Source: Streptomyces sp. WM6386 (GTDB lineage: Bacteria > Actinomycetota > Actinomycetes > Streptomycetales > Streptomycetaceae). Taken from it: 64,000 nt of DNA. The stretch spans positions 50,168 to 114,167 of the forward strand of contig NZ_JXTE01000021.1 in NCBI RefSeq assembly GCF_000972385.1. The letters are read 5' to 3'. Below, one piece after another: positions 1 to 7,360 of this stretch (positions within the stretch are counted from its first letter, which is position 1; every line of letters starts with the position of its first letter). Below the pieces are notes generated by a model. That model was given only the letters and a program-made list of their open reading frames with translations. It was not told the origin of the DNA and did not search any database. A program made the position numbers and the translations under genes.

Positions 1-782
1 CCGAAACCCGGGCCTACCTACACGCCAAGTGGAACAGCGCCTGCGCCTACTGCGGCGCAACCGGCGTACCCCTGAACATCGATCACGTCAGACCACGCAG
101 CCGAGGGGGCTCGAACCGCATCTCCAACCTCGTCCTGGCCTGTGTCCCCTGCAACAAGGTCAAGGGCAACACCCCCGTCGAAGCCTTCCTCGCCCACCAA
201 CCCGACCGCCTCACAAAGATCCTCCAGCAAGCAAAAACCCCGCTCCATGACGCAGCCGCCATGAACGCGACCCGCTGGCAGCTCACGGAAGCGCTGAGTG
301 GCCTCGGCCGCCCGGTTCACACTTGGTCGGGCGGCCGTACGAAGTGGAACCGCAGTGCCATGGGGCTGGCCAAGACCCACACCTTGGACGCGCTCTCTGT
401 CGGGCGTCTGGACCACGAGAGTGGCGACACAATCGTGCGCTTCCCCGCGCAGATTCTCCTCGCCAAAGCGGCTGGGCGCGGCTCATACTCTCGTACCACG
501 CCGGACCGATTCGGCTTCCCTCGCCTGCGGCGGGCTCGCGTCAAGCAACACTTCGGGTACGTCACAGGAGATCTCGTACGAGCCACCATGCCCACCGGGA
601 AGTGGGCGGGCACCTGGACCGGCCGTATCTCGGTGCGGGCCAGAGGGCAGCACAGCCTCACAACGCCGGAGGGACGGATCAACGTCTCCTACTGGAATCT
701 GCGGCTGCTGCAACGCGGCGACGGATACGGCTACAGCGTCCGTGCCGAAGGGACACCGTCAACATCCCGGAAAATCGGTTGA
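1..782 (+). CDS. IscB-type RNA-guided HNH/RuvC nuclease, C-terminal part
   Basis: The reading frame is open from base 3, so the N-terminus lies outside the window. The visible part starts with an HNH domain: a CxxC knuckle (CAYC), then IDHVRPRSRGG, a second CxxC (CVPC) and NKVKG. About 90 residues later comes KTHTLDAL, which fits the HxxDA-type RuvC-III motif that follows the HNH insert in IscB and Cas9. HNH inserted before RuvC-III is the IscB architecture. IscB proteins are IS200/IS605-associated nucleases guided by an omega RNA normally encoded just upstream, which here would be outside the window. No tnpA is seen downstream. A plain HNH nuclease is less likely because of the RuvC-III motif. 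Whether the N-terminal RuvC-I, bridge helix and PLMP parts are intact cannot be judged. Confidence 0.8.
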   Translation, partial: ETRAYLHAKWNSACAYCGATGVPLNIDHVRPRSRGGSNRISNLVLACVPCNKVKGNTPVEAFLAHQPDRLTKILQQAKTPLHDAAAMNATRWQLTEALSGLGRPVHTWSGGRTKWNRSAMGLAKTHTLDALSVGRLDHESGDTIVRFPAQILLAKAAGRGSYSRTTPDRFGFPRLRRARVKQHFGYVTGDLVRATMPTGKWAGTWTGRISVRARGQHSLTTPEGRINVSYWNLRLLQRGDGYGYSVRAEGTPSTSRKIG

Positions 783-807
783 TCGGTCGCCGATCGCTTC
801 CTAGTGT
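779..807 (+). promoter_or_regulatory. Predicted promoter over the iscB stop codon
   Basis: TTGATC (779-784) and TAGTGT (802-807) are separated by 17 bp and resemble a housekeeping sigma-factor promoter. The -35 box overlaps the TGA stop of the nuclease gene. The predicted transcription start is about 814, just ahead of the structured segment. This is read by eye; no start site has been mapped. Confidence 0.45.
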
Positions 808-839
808 GTGCCTCACGCCGAGAGGAGGTGATCGGGTAC

Positions 840-878
840 ATGAGTGAAACCCGGACGCGCGAGGTGGCTGCGGGCTAG
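840..878 (+). CDS. Possible 12-codon mini-ORF with a near-perfect Shine-Dalgarno
   Basis: GGAGGTGATC at 824-833 is fully complementary to the 3' end of actinobacterial 16S rRNA. It is followed after GGGTA by an ATG at 840 that opens a 12-residue frame (MSETRTREVAAG). The stop codon lies inside the GCGGGC/GCCCGC hairpin at 870-886, an arrangement that could couple ribosome position to RNA folding. No conservation evidence is available, so it may be only a ribosome-binding decoy. Confidence 0.3.
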   Translation: MSETRTREVAAG

Positions 879-928
879 CGGCCCGCCATCCCACCCAGTG
901 TGGTGTCGGACCAGCGTGTGAGCGAAAC

Positions 929-966
929 ACGCAGCCGGCCCAGACCCACGCAGCCGGCCCAGACCA
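929..966 (+). repeat. Two tandem 19-bp units
   Basis: ACGCAGCCGGCCCAGACCC (929-947) is followed directly by the same 19-mer with one change at its last base (948-966). A third partial unit, ACGCAG, follows at 967-972. It lies inside the structured segment between two predicted helices. Confidence 0.7.
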
Positions 967-1122
967 ACGCAGTCACCCGACCCGCAAGCTCGCCGGTACG
1001 TCCGGCCGGCTCCCCCGCTCAGGCGGTGGAACCCGAGCTTGCGGGTCGTCTGCGTTCCTGGAGGATTTTCGGGAGTGATCTGCGACACCCGCGTTTCTTG
1101 CGGCGCGCAGTACTCTGACCTC

Positions 1123-1197
1123 ATGCTTTCGCTCGTTCGACGCCGCCACGTGGACTACGTCCGCGTCACGAGCATGGGCTGTCGACGCTCCATCTGA
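1123..1197 (+). CDS. Cysteine-containing putative leader peptide (24 aa)
   Basis: A 24-codon frame begins ATG-Leu-Ser-Leu-Val and contains RRRHVDYVRV followed by GCRRS near the end. Very small Streptomyces peptides with the pattern RRHVD-x-x-RV plus a late Cys-Arg are known as putative leader peptides, often ahead of sulfur-metabolism genes. A TACTCT box at 1111-1116 lies exactly 6 nt before the ATG, so the mRNA is probably leaderless. An in-frame GTG at 1075 with a distant GGAGG could give a 40-residue form. The peptide ends 79 nt before the oxygenase start and may regulate it by translation-coupled attenuation at the cysteine codon; that role is inferred. Confidence 0.65.
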   Translation: MLSLVRRRHVDYVRVTSMGCRRSI

Positions 1198-1276
1198 GCT
1201 TCCGGCCCCTTTCTGACGCAGCCACCCGCTGCCGTTCCCTGCTTTGCTCCCTCTCCTCCTTCTGTGGACGAACTCC

Positions 1277-2305
1277 ATGACGAACGTGTCGACGAACCCG
1301 TCGTACCAGCAGCTCCCGATCATCGATCTCTCCGCCGCCGATCGCGGTCCCCAAGCGCGTGCGCTGCTCCGTGCCCAGTTGCACAGTGCCGCCCATGACG
1401 TGGGGTTCTTCCAGCTCGTCGGCCATGGGGTCGGTCGGGAGGAGGTCAGCTCCCTGCTCTCCGCCATGCGGAAGTTCTTCGCCCTTCCCGAAGCGGAGCG
1501 ACTCGCCATCGACAACGTCCGCTCGCCGCACTTCCGCGGGTACACGCGGACCGGGGATGAGCGGACGGGGGGCAGCAGGGACTGGCGGGATCAGCTCGAC
1601 ATCGGGGCCGAGCGGGAGGCTCGGATATTGGGGGCCGACGAGCCTGCCTACTGGTGGCTCCAGGGGCCCAACCAGTGGCCCGACTCACTGCCCGAGCTGC
1701 GGACCGCCGCGCTGGGGTGGGTCGAACGGCTCAGCTCCGTCGCCGAGCGGCTTCTGCACGAGCTGCTCGCCTCGATCGGGGCGCCCGCCGACTTCTACGA
1801 CCCGATCTTCGGGGCGCACGCCCATCCGCATCTGAAGCTCGTGCGCTATCCGGGGAGTGCCGGGGACGGGGCTGATCAGGGGGTCGGTGCCCACAAGGAC
1901 TACGGGTTCCTGACCCTGCTGCTTCAGGACCAGGTCGGCGGGCTCCAGGTGCAGCGTGAGGACGGGCGGTTCCACGATGTGCCGCCGCTGGACGGGGCGT
2001 TCGTCGTGAATCTTGGTGAGCTGTTGGAGGTGGCCACCAATGGGTATCTCGTCGCCACCAATCACCGGGTCGTCTCCCCGCCCGGGGCGACCGAGCGGTT
2101 CTCCGTCCCGTTCTTCTACAACCCGCGTCTCGACGCGCGCGTGGAGCCCCTGACCTTCCCGTACGCCTCGGCCGCGCCCGGTGTCTCCGACGACCCCACC
2201 AACCCGCTGTTCGCGGAGTACGGCTACAACGAGCTCAAGGGCAAGCTGCGGGCGCACCCGCTGGTGGCGGAGCGGCACCACGGCACCTTGCTGACTCCGG
2301 CCTAG
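1277..2305 (+). CDS. 2-oxoglutarate/Fe(II)-dependent oxygenase, isopenicillin N synthase family
   Basis: The protein has 342 residues from the ATG at 1277; an upstream TTG-type start at 1244 would add 11 hydrophobic residues without support. The N-terminal DIOX_N region (PIIDLSAAD, GFFQLVGHGV) is followed by the jelly-roll catalytic core. Its Fe(II) triad is H and D in GAHKDYGFLTLL and H in ATNHRVVSP, with RFSVPFF as the cosubstrate-binding R-x-S. Family members oxidise small metabolites or peptides; the substrate cannot be told from sequence. No biosynthetic cluster surrounds it. The upstream leader peptide suggests a link to cysteine or sulfur status, as an inference. Confidence 0.85.
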   Translation: MTNVSTNPSYQQLPIIDLSAADRGPQARALLRAQLHSAAHDVGFFQLVGHGVGREEVSSLLSAMRKFFALPEAERLAIDNVRSPHFRGYTRTGDERTGGSRDWRDQLDIGAEREARILGADEPAYWWLQGPNQWPDSLPELRTAALGWVERLSSVAERLLHELLASIGAPADFYDPIFGAHAHPHLKLVRYPGSAGDGADQGVGAHKDYGFLTLLLQDQVGGLQVQREDGRFHDVPPLDGAFVVNLGELLEVATNGYLVATNHRVVSPPGATERFSVPFFYNPRLDARVEPLTFPYASAAPGVSDDPTNPLFAEYGYNELKGKLRAHPLVAERHHGTLLTPA

Positions 2306-2317
2306 ATCAACGCCCCA

Positions 2318-2346
2318 AGGGGCGCGAAGAACTGCGCGATCGGCCA
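2318..2346 (+). repeat. 3' GC-rich repeat element, copy 1
   Basis: A divergent copy of the element whose core reads GGGGCGCGGGGAACTGCGCG followed by ACCAGCCAC. Here it reads AGGGGCGCGAAGAACTGCGC then GATCGGCCAC. It starts 12 bp after the stop of the plus-strand oxygenase gene and is in the same orientation. Other copies are at 8537, 34635, 42000 and 59058. Confidence 0.6.
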
Positions 2347-2386
2347 CATACGGCCCGCAGTCGCCCGCGCCCCTCAGGCACCCCTC

Positions 2387-3511
2387 TCAGTGGGCGATGT
2401 CCTCGTACCCCAAGACATCCTGCGGGCTGCGCGAACCCGGCCCCACATACCGCGCGGACGGCCGCACCAGCCGCCCCGTCCGCTTCTGCTCCAGGATGTG
2501 CGCCGACCAGCCCGCCGTACGCGCGCACGTGAACATCGACGTGAACATGTGGGCCGGCACCTCGGCGAAGTCGAGGACGATGGCCGCCCAGAACTCGACG
2601 TTGGTCGCGAGCACCCGGTCGGGACGGCGGGCGTGCAGCTCGGCCAGGGCCGCCTTCTCCAGCGCCTCGGCGACCTCGAAGCGCGGCGCGCCCAGCTCAC
2701 GGGCCGTGCGGCGCAGCACGCGCGCGCGGGGGTCCTCGGCGCGGTAGACGCGGTGGCCGAAGCCCATCAGGCGCTCGCCCTTGTCGAGGGCCTGCTTGAC
2801 GTACGCGTCGGCGTCCCCGGTGCGCTCGATCTCCTCGATCATGTGCAGGACGCGGGAGGGGGCGCCGCCGTGCAGCGGGCCGGACATGGCTCCCACGGCG
2901 CCCGAGAGGGCGGCGGCGACGTCCGCGCCGGTGGAGGCGATGACCCGGGCCGTGAACGTGGACGCGTTCATGCCGTGCTCGGCGGCGGACGTCCAGTACG
3001 CGTCGACCGCGGCGATGTGCTTGGGGTCGGGTTCGCCGCGCCAGCGGATCATGAAGCGTTCGACGACGGACTGGGCCTTGTCGATCTCGTGCTGGGGGAC
3101 CATGGGGCGGCCCTGGCCGCGGGCGGACTGGGCGACGTACGACAGGGCCATGACGGCCGCCCTCGCGAGGTCGTCGCGGGCCTGCGCCTCGTCGATGTCG
3201 AGGAGGGGTTTCAGGCCCCAGACGGGCGCCAGCATCGCGAGTGCGGACTGGACGTCCACTCGGATGTCGCCGGAGTGCACGGGGATCGGGAAGGGCTCGG
3301 CGGGCGGCAGGCCGGGGCGGAAGGCGCCGTCGACGAGCAGGCCCCAGACGTTGCCGAACGAGACGTTGCCGACCAGGTCCTCGATGTCGACGCCCCGGTA
3401 CCGCAGGGCGCCGCCTTCCTTGTCCGGTTCGGCGATCTCCGTCTCGAACGCGACGACTCCTTCGAGGCCAGGTACGAAACCGGGGTCAAAGCCGGGGTCG
3501 AGGTCGGACAT
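2387..3511 (-). CDS. Citrate synthase family protein (citrate synthase 2 type)
   Basis: It condenses oxaloacetate with acetyl-CoA or a related acyl-CoA. The start is the ATG at 3511, preceded by GAGGAG at 7 nt; the protein has 374 residues. Catalytic histidines appear in SGPLHGGAPSR and GFGHRVYRAEDPRA. The position of the usual catalytic Asp (NVDFYSG in classical enzymes) reads NVEFWA, that is Glu306. The C-terminal LEQKRTGRLVRP segment is typical of the citrate synthase 2/methylcitrate synthase-like group, and as I recall the M. tuberculosis CitA group shares the Glu. It is monocistronic and divergent from pdxH. The main TCA-cycle enzyme is probably encoded elsewhere, so a methylcitrate-type role is possible. 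Confidence 0.85.
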   Translation of the reverse strand: MSDLDPGFDPGFVPGLEGVVAFETEIAEPDKEGGALRYRGVDIEDLVGNVSFGNVWGLLVDGAFRPGLPPAEPFPIPVHSGDIRVDVQSALAMLAPVWGLKPLLDIDEAQARDDLARAAVMALSYVAQSARGQGRPMVPQHEIDKAQSVVERFMIRWRGEPDPKHIAAVDAYWTSAAEHGMNASTFTARVIASTGADVAAALSGAVGAMSGPLHGGAPSRVLHMIEEIERTGDADAYVKQALDKGERLMGFGHRVYRAEDPRARVLRRTARELGAPRFEVAEALEKAALAELHARRPDRVLATNVEFWAAIVLDFAEVPAHMFTSMFTCARTAGWSAHILEQKRTGRLVRPSARYVGPGSRSPQDVLGYEDIAH

Positions 3512-3762
3512 CAGGCGGCTCCTCATGATGTGTGCGACAGGTCCTGTCGGGGGCGGTGTGGGGGCAACTTGCGGAGGGGACGGCTCCGGATGGTCGGTTG
3601 GCCCTGTGATGCCCCGTACGGCGGGTGGTCACCCCACCGCGGCGGCATCTGCACCATATCCCCGAGTGCCACCCTTGGGGAGTCCTTGCGGCACTGAGTG
3701 CCACCCTGGTGCGGTGGGCCCCGACCGGCTCTCCGGCGGATTCCATACGGCAAGATGACGGC

Positions 3763-4449
3763 GTGACCGACGCAGACGCCGTCTCCCGCGAACCCGTTCC
3801 CTTCCCCGATCCCGCCGCCATGCGCAAGCAGTACCGGGCCGAGGGACTTGCCGAGAGCGATCTCTCCGCCACGCCCGTGGGGCAGTTCGCGCGCTGGTTC
3901 AAGCAGGCCGCGACGGAGGCCCAGCTGTTCGAGCCGAACGCCATGGTGGTCTCCACGGCGGACGCGGAGGGCCGGCCCACCTCTCGTACGGTGCTGCTGA
4001 AGCAGTTCGACGAGCAGGGGTTCGTCTTCTACACGAACTACGACTCCCGCAAGGCGCGCGACCTCTCCGAGAATCCGTACGTCTCGCTGCTCTTTCCGTG
4101 GCATCCGATGGCCCGGCAGGTCGTCGTCACGGGTGTCGCGCGCCGTACCGGGCGGGACGAGACCGCCGCGTACTTCCGGACCCGCCCGCACGGTTCGCAG
4201 CTCGGGGCGTGGGCCAGTGCCCAGTCGTCGGTGATCGCCACACGGGCGGACCTGGAGGCGTCGTACGCCGAGCTCGCGGCCCGGTATCCGGAGGGCGAGC
4301 AGGTGCCGGTGCCGCCGAACTGGGGTGGTTTCCGGGTGGCTCCGCAGGCGGTGGAGTTCTGGCAGGGCCGGGAGAACCGGCTGCACGACCGGCTGCGGTA
4401 TGTGGCGGAGCCGGACGGGAGTTGGCGGGTGGAGCGGCTCAGTCCCTGA
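3763..4449 (+). CDS. pdxH: Pyridoxamine 5'-phosphate oxidase
   Basis: This FMN enzyme oxidises pyridoxine or pyridoxamine phosphate to pyridoxal phosphate. The GTG at 3763 gives 228 residues, the normal family length. Longer upstream starts add low-quality sequence, and a CAAGAT box at 3751-3756 lies 6 nt before the GTG, suggesting a leaderless mRNA. Visible family features are the FMN-binding [10 protein letters not shown] and [24 protein letters not shown], and the C-terminal [13 protein letters not shown] and WRVERLSP signature. It is divergent from citrate synthase. Its 3' end overlaps the convergent TetR gene by 11 bp. Confidence 0.93.
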   Translation: MTDADAVSREPVPFPDPAAMRKQYRAEGLAESDLSATPVGQFARWFKQAATEAQLFEPNAMVVSTADAEGRPTSRTVLLKQFDEQGFVFYTNYDSRKARDLSENPYVSLLFPWHPMARQVVVTGVARRTGRDETAAYFRTRPHGSQLGAWASAQSSVIATRADLEASYAELAARYPEGEQVPVPPNWGGFRVAPQAVEFWQGRENRLHDRLRYVAEPDGSWRVERLSP

Positions 4450-5047
4450 GGGCGATCTCCACCAGTGCCGTCCATTGGGCGACCACTTTGTCCCGCCGTG
4501 TCCCGTCGTCCGTGAGCAGGTTGGCCAGGCCCAGACCGCGAGCCATGTCCAGCAGGCCCTGGACCGTCTCCCGTACCCCCGGCGCGGACTCGTCCGCGCC
4601 CAGCAGCTCGACCGCGATCCGGTGCGTTTCCCTGCCTACGCGGGCCTCCAGTTCCGTCACGCGCGGGCGGAGTTGCTCCTCGTTGGAGGCGGCGACCCAC
4701 AGGTGGAGGGCGGCCCGGAACAGCGGACCGGTGTAGAGGTCGACGAGCGCCGAGACGACCGCTCGCCGGTCGCCGGCCGCGCCTTCGGGGAACAGGGCCC
4801 TGAGCGCCGTGGAGCGTTCCTCGGCGACGTACTCCACCGCCGCCGTGAACAGGTCCTCCCGGGTCGGGAAGTGGTGCTGGGCGGCGCCCCGGGAGACGCC
4901 CGCGCGTTCGGCGACCACCGACACCGTGGAGCCCGCCCAGCCGTGTTCGGCGAGGCAGGACACGGCGGCTTCCAGGAGGCGCTGCCGGGTGGCCCGGCTG
5001 CGGTCCTGTTTGGGAGTACGTTCCACACGGTCGCCGACCGTGCTCAC
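4439..5047 (-). CDS. TetR-family regulator at the end of the acyl-CoA catabolic operon
   Basis: The N-terminal HTH spans about residues 18-60 ([20 protein letters not shown], then [17 protein letters not shown]). The C-terminal ligand domain resembles regulators of acyl-CoA or fatty-acid genes. The GTG at 5047 makes a GTGA overlap with the enoyl-CoA hydratase stop, as at other junctions of this operon, so I prefer it to the ATG at 5056; it gives 202 residues. It is the last gene of the operon and probably represses the promoter near 14600, where a perfect palindrome lies. In Pseudomonas atu clusters the repressor AtuR is also TetR-type. Confidence 0.82.
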   Translation of the reverse strand: MSTVGDRVERTPKQDRSRATRQRLLEAAVSCLAEHGWAGSTVSVVAERAGVSRGAAQHHFPTREDLFTAAVEYVAEERSTALRALFPEGAAGDRRAVVSALVDLYTGPLFRAALHLWVAASNEEQLRPRVTELEARVGRETHRIAVELLGADESAPGVRETVQGLLDMARGLGLANLLTDDGTRRDKVVAQWTALVEIALRD

Positions 5048-5778
5048 AGCGCCCATGCGGGGTCCCGTCGTTCCAGAAAGGCCGTGATGCCCTCGCGGGC
5101 CTGTGCGGAGGCGAACAGGCGGGCCGAGAGTGCGGTGAGGTCGGCCGCGTCCCGGTCGAAGGCTTCCAGCACCCTAGCGGTGAGCAGCTGTTTCGTCTCC
5201 GCCAGGCCTTCGGGGGCCGCCTTGCGCAGGCCGTCCAGGATGGGTTCCAGTACGTCGTCCACGGCGTCGCCGGTCGCCGTCAGGAGGCCGATGCGGGCGG
5301 CCTCGGCGGCGTCGAAGCGTTCGCCGGTGAGGTAGTAGCGGGCGAGGGCGCGGGGGTCGGTGCGGGGCAGCAGCGGCAGGGAGATCACCGCAGGGGCCAC
5401 CCCGATCCGTACCTCCGTGAAGGCGAAGCTCGACTCGTTGGCCGCCACCCCGATGTCACAGGCCGCCAGCAGGCCCAGTCCGCCCGCGCGGACGTGGCCG
5501 GTGACCCGGGCGAGCACCGGTTTGGGCAGCTCGATGATCTGCCGGAGCAGTCCCACCAGGGCATGGGGGTCCGGTGGGTCCTTGAGGTCGGCGCCCGCGC
5601 TGAACGCGTTCCCGGTGTGGGTGAGGACGATCGCGCGGACGTCGCCGTCCTTCCCCCCTTCGGCCAGGGCGGTCGCCAGCTCGCCCACCAGCGCGGCCGA
5701 CAGGGCGTTGCGGTTGTGCGGTGAGTCGAGGGTGAGGGTCTCGATTCCCCGCGCGCGTGCGCGGCCGATCAGTGTCAC
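5044..5778 (-). CDS. Enoyl-CoA hydratase/isomerase family protein
   Basis: A crotonase-fold protein of 244 residues that probably hydrates the unsaturated acyl-CoA produced by the upstream dehydrogenase and carboxylase. The oxyanion-hole segments are NAFSAGADLKDPP and HVRAGGLGLLAACDI, and the FTEVRIGVAP segment follows. The GTG start at 5778 overlaps the CoA ligase stop (GTGA), with GGGAG about 6 nt upstream, indicating translational coupling. In an Atu- or Liu-like pathway it would be the glutaconyl-CoA-type hydratase; the exact substrate is unknown. Confidence 0.85.
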   Translation of the reverse strand: MTLIGRARARGIETLTLDSPHNRNALSAALVGELATALAEGGKDGDVRAIVLTHTGNAFSAGADLKDPPDPHALVGLLRQIIELPKPVLARVTGHVRAGGLGLLAACDIGVAANESSFAFTEVRIGVAPAVISLPLLPRTDPRALARYYLTGERFDAAEAARIGLLTATGDAVDDVLEPILDGLRKAAPEGLAETKQLLTARVLEAFDRDAADLTALSARLFASAQAREGITAFLERRDPAWAL

Positions 5779-7343
5779 TGGAGCTCCCTCAGTCGGCGGC
5801 GCAGGATCTTCCCGGAGGCGGCCCGCGGTACCCCGTCGATGAAGGTGACCTGGCGGACGCGTTTGTAGGGGGCGACGCGTTCGGCGACGTACATCATGAC
5901 CTCTCCTTCGGAGAGGTCGGTGACGGTGGGTCGGCGGACCACGTACGCGTGCGGGACCTCGTTGCCGTCGTCGTTGTAGACGCCGATGACGGCGGCGTCG
6001 GCGATGCCGGGGTGGGTGAGGAGGAGGGCTTCGAGCTCGGCCGGGGCGACCTGGAAGCCCTTGTACTTGATGAGTTCCTTGACGCGGTCGACGACGAACA
6101 GCCAGCCGTCGGCGTCGGCATGGCCGACGTCGCCGGTGTGCAGCCAGCCGTCGGGGTCGATCATGGCGGCGGTGGCGTCGGGACGGCCCAGGTAGCCCTT
6201 CATGACCTGGGGGCCGCGGATGAGGATCTCGCCGTCCTCGGCGACGCCGACGTCCTTGTCGGGGTCGTCGAGGGAGACGATGCGCATCTCGGTGCCGGCG
6301 ACGAGGCGGCCGACCGTGCCGGGGGGTGCGTGGCGCATGGCGGCCAGGGGGACGACGTGGGTGCCGGGCGAGAGTTCCGTCATGCCGTACGCCTGGCCCA
6401 CGGGCGGCAGGTTCAGGCGCTGCGAGCAGGCCTCGGCGAGCTTGGCGTCCAGGGGGGCGGCGGCGCTGAGGATGTAGCGCAGCGTCGACAGGTCGTACTG
6501 GGTGACCAGCGGGTGCTTGGCGAGGGCCAGGACGATGGGCGGGGCGACGTACAGGCCGGTGATGCGGTGGTTCTGGATGGCCGCGAGGAAGGTCTCCAGG
6601 TCGAAGCGGGGCAGGACGACGACGGTGGCACCGTTGCGCAGGGGCCCGTTCATGAGGGCTGTCAGACCGTAGATGTGGAAGAAGGGCAGCACGGCGAGGA
6701 TGCGGTCGCCGGGGCCTACCGCGAGGGCGGGTGAGAGCTGCGCGAGGTTGGTGGCCAGCTGGCGGTGGGTGAGCATGACGCCCTTGGGAAGGCCGGTCGT
6801 GCCCGAGGAGTACGGCAGTGCCGCCACGTCCTCCACGGGGTCGATGTCGATGACCGGTTCCGGGGCCGTCGAGCCCAGCATGTCGATGAGCGAGCGGTGT
6901 CCGGGGGCGCTGTCGCAGACGAAGATCTCCTCGACGCCGCCCGCGAGTTCGGCCGCCCGGCGGGCCGTCTCCAGCAGTGGGGAGACGGTGACGATCCAGC
7001 GGGACGCGGAGTCCCGCAGCTGCTTGGCGAACTCCTCGGGTGTGGCCAGCGGGTGCACGGTGGTGACGGTCGCTCCCGCGCGCGTGGCGGCGTAGAACGC
7101 GGTGGGGTACGCGATCGTGTTGGGGCTGTGCAGCGCGAGCACGTCCCCCTTGGCGACCCCGGCCTCGGCGAGACCGGCGGCTACGCGTCGGTGGAACGCG
7201 TCCAGTTGGGCGTACGTGAGGGTGGTGCCGTCCGTGCCGTCGATCAGTGCGGGGTTCTCCCCGAACTCGGCCGCCCGGCCCAGGACGGCCTCGTGGATGG
7301 GGAGTTCGACCGGCGGGACGTCTGCGTACTCGCTGCGGAACAC
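5775..7343 (-). CDS. AMP-forming acyl/aryl-CoA ligase (4-coumarate-CoA ligase-like)
   Basis: An ANL-superfamily enzyme of 522 residues that activates a carboxylic acid to its CoA thioester through an acyl-adenylate. Motifs: P-loop YSSGTTGLPKGV (about residues 180-191), QAYGMTE, GWLHTGDVG, and the C-terminal lysine in AASGKILRRRL. From memory it is very close to the S. coelicolor cinnamate/4-coumarate:CoA ligase ScCCL (SCO4383), including the start MFRSEYADVPPV. In this operon it probably performs the first activation step. It starts 17 bp after the acyl-CoA dehydrogenase stop. Confidence 0.9.
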   Translation of the reverse strand: MFRSEYADVPPVELPIHEAVLGRAAEFGENPALIDGTDGTTLTYAQLDAFHRRVAAGLAEAGVAKGDVLALHSPNTIAYPTAFYAATRAGATVTTVHPLATPEEFAKQLRDSASRWIVTVSPLLETARRAAELAGGVEEIFVCDSAPGHRSLIDMLGSTAPEPVIDIDPVEDVAALPYSSGTTGLPKGVMLTHRQLATNLAQLSPALAVGPGDRILAVLPFFHIYGLTALMNGPLRNGATVVVLPRFDLETFLAAIQNHRITGLYVAPPIVLALAKHPLVTQYDLSTLRYILSAAAPLDAKLAEACSQRLNLPPVGQAYGMTELSPGTHVVPLAAMRHAPPGTVGRLVAGTEMRIVSLDDPDKDVGVAEDGEILIRGPQVMKGYLGRPDATAAMIDPDGWLHTGDVGHADADGWLFVVDRVKELIKYKGFQVAPAELEALLLTHPGIADAAVIGVYNDDGNEVPHAYVVRRPTVTDLSEGEVMMYVAERVAPYKRVRQVTFIDGVPRAASGKILRRRLRELQ

Positions 7344-7360
7344 GGTTCCTCCAAGACGGC

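Larger units (their letters stand above)
814..1055 (+). ncRNA. Candidate structured RNA or 5' leader with a three-way junction
   Basis: This stretch has no long coding frame but dense secondary structure. A hairpin sits at 870-886 and another at 914-932 (GCGTGT/ACACGC, 7-nt loop). A 13-bp outer helix pairs 979-991 with 1035-1047, and encloses GCCGG/CCGGC (992-1006) and CCGC/GCGG (1015-1026), which gives a three-way junction. An extra ACGCAG/CTGCGT helix (967-972 with 1050-1055) extends the base. A promoter-like sequence lies just upstream, and a leader peptide plus oxygenase gene lie downstream. It could be a cis-acting leader, an independent small RNA, or the right end of the IS element. I do not recognise a named RNA family. 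Confidence 0.45.

Noticed and set aside
929..972. CRISPR-like repeat
   Set aside because: Only two adjacent 19-bp units with no spacers; not a CRISPR array. No other array was seen in the window.
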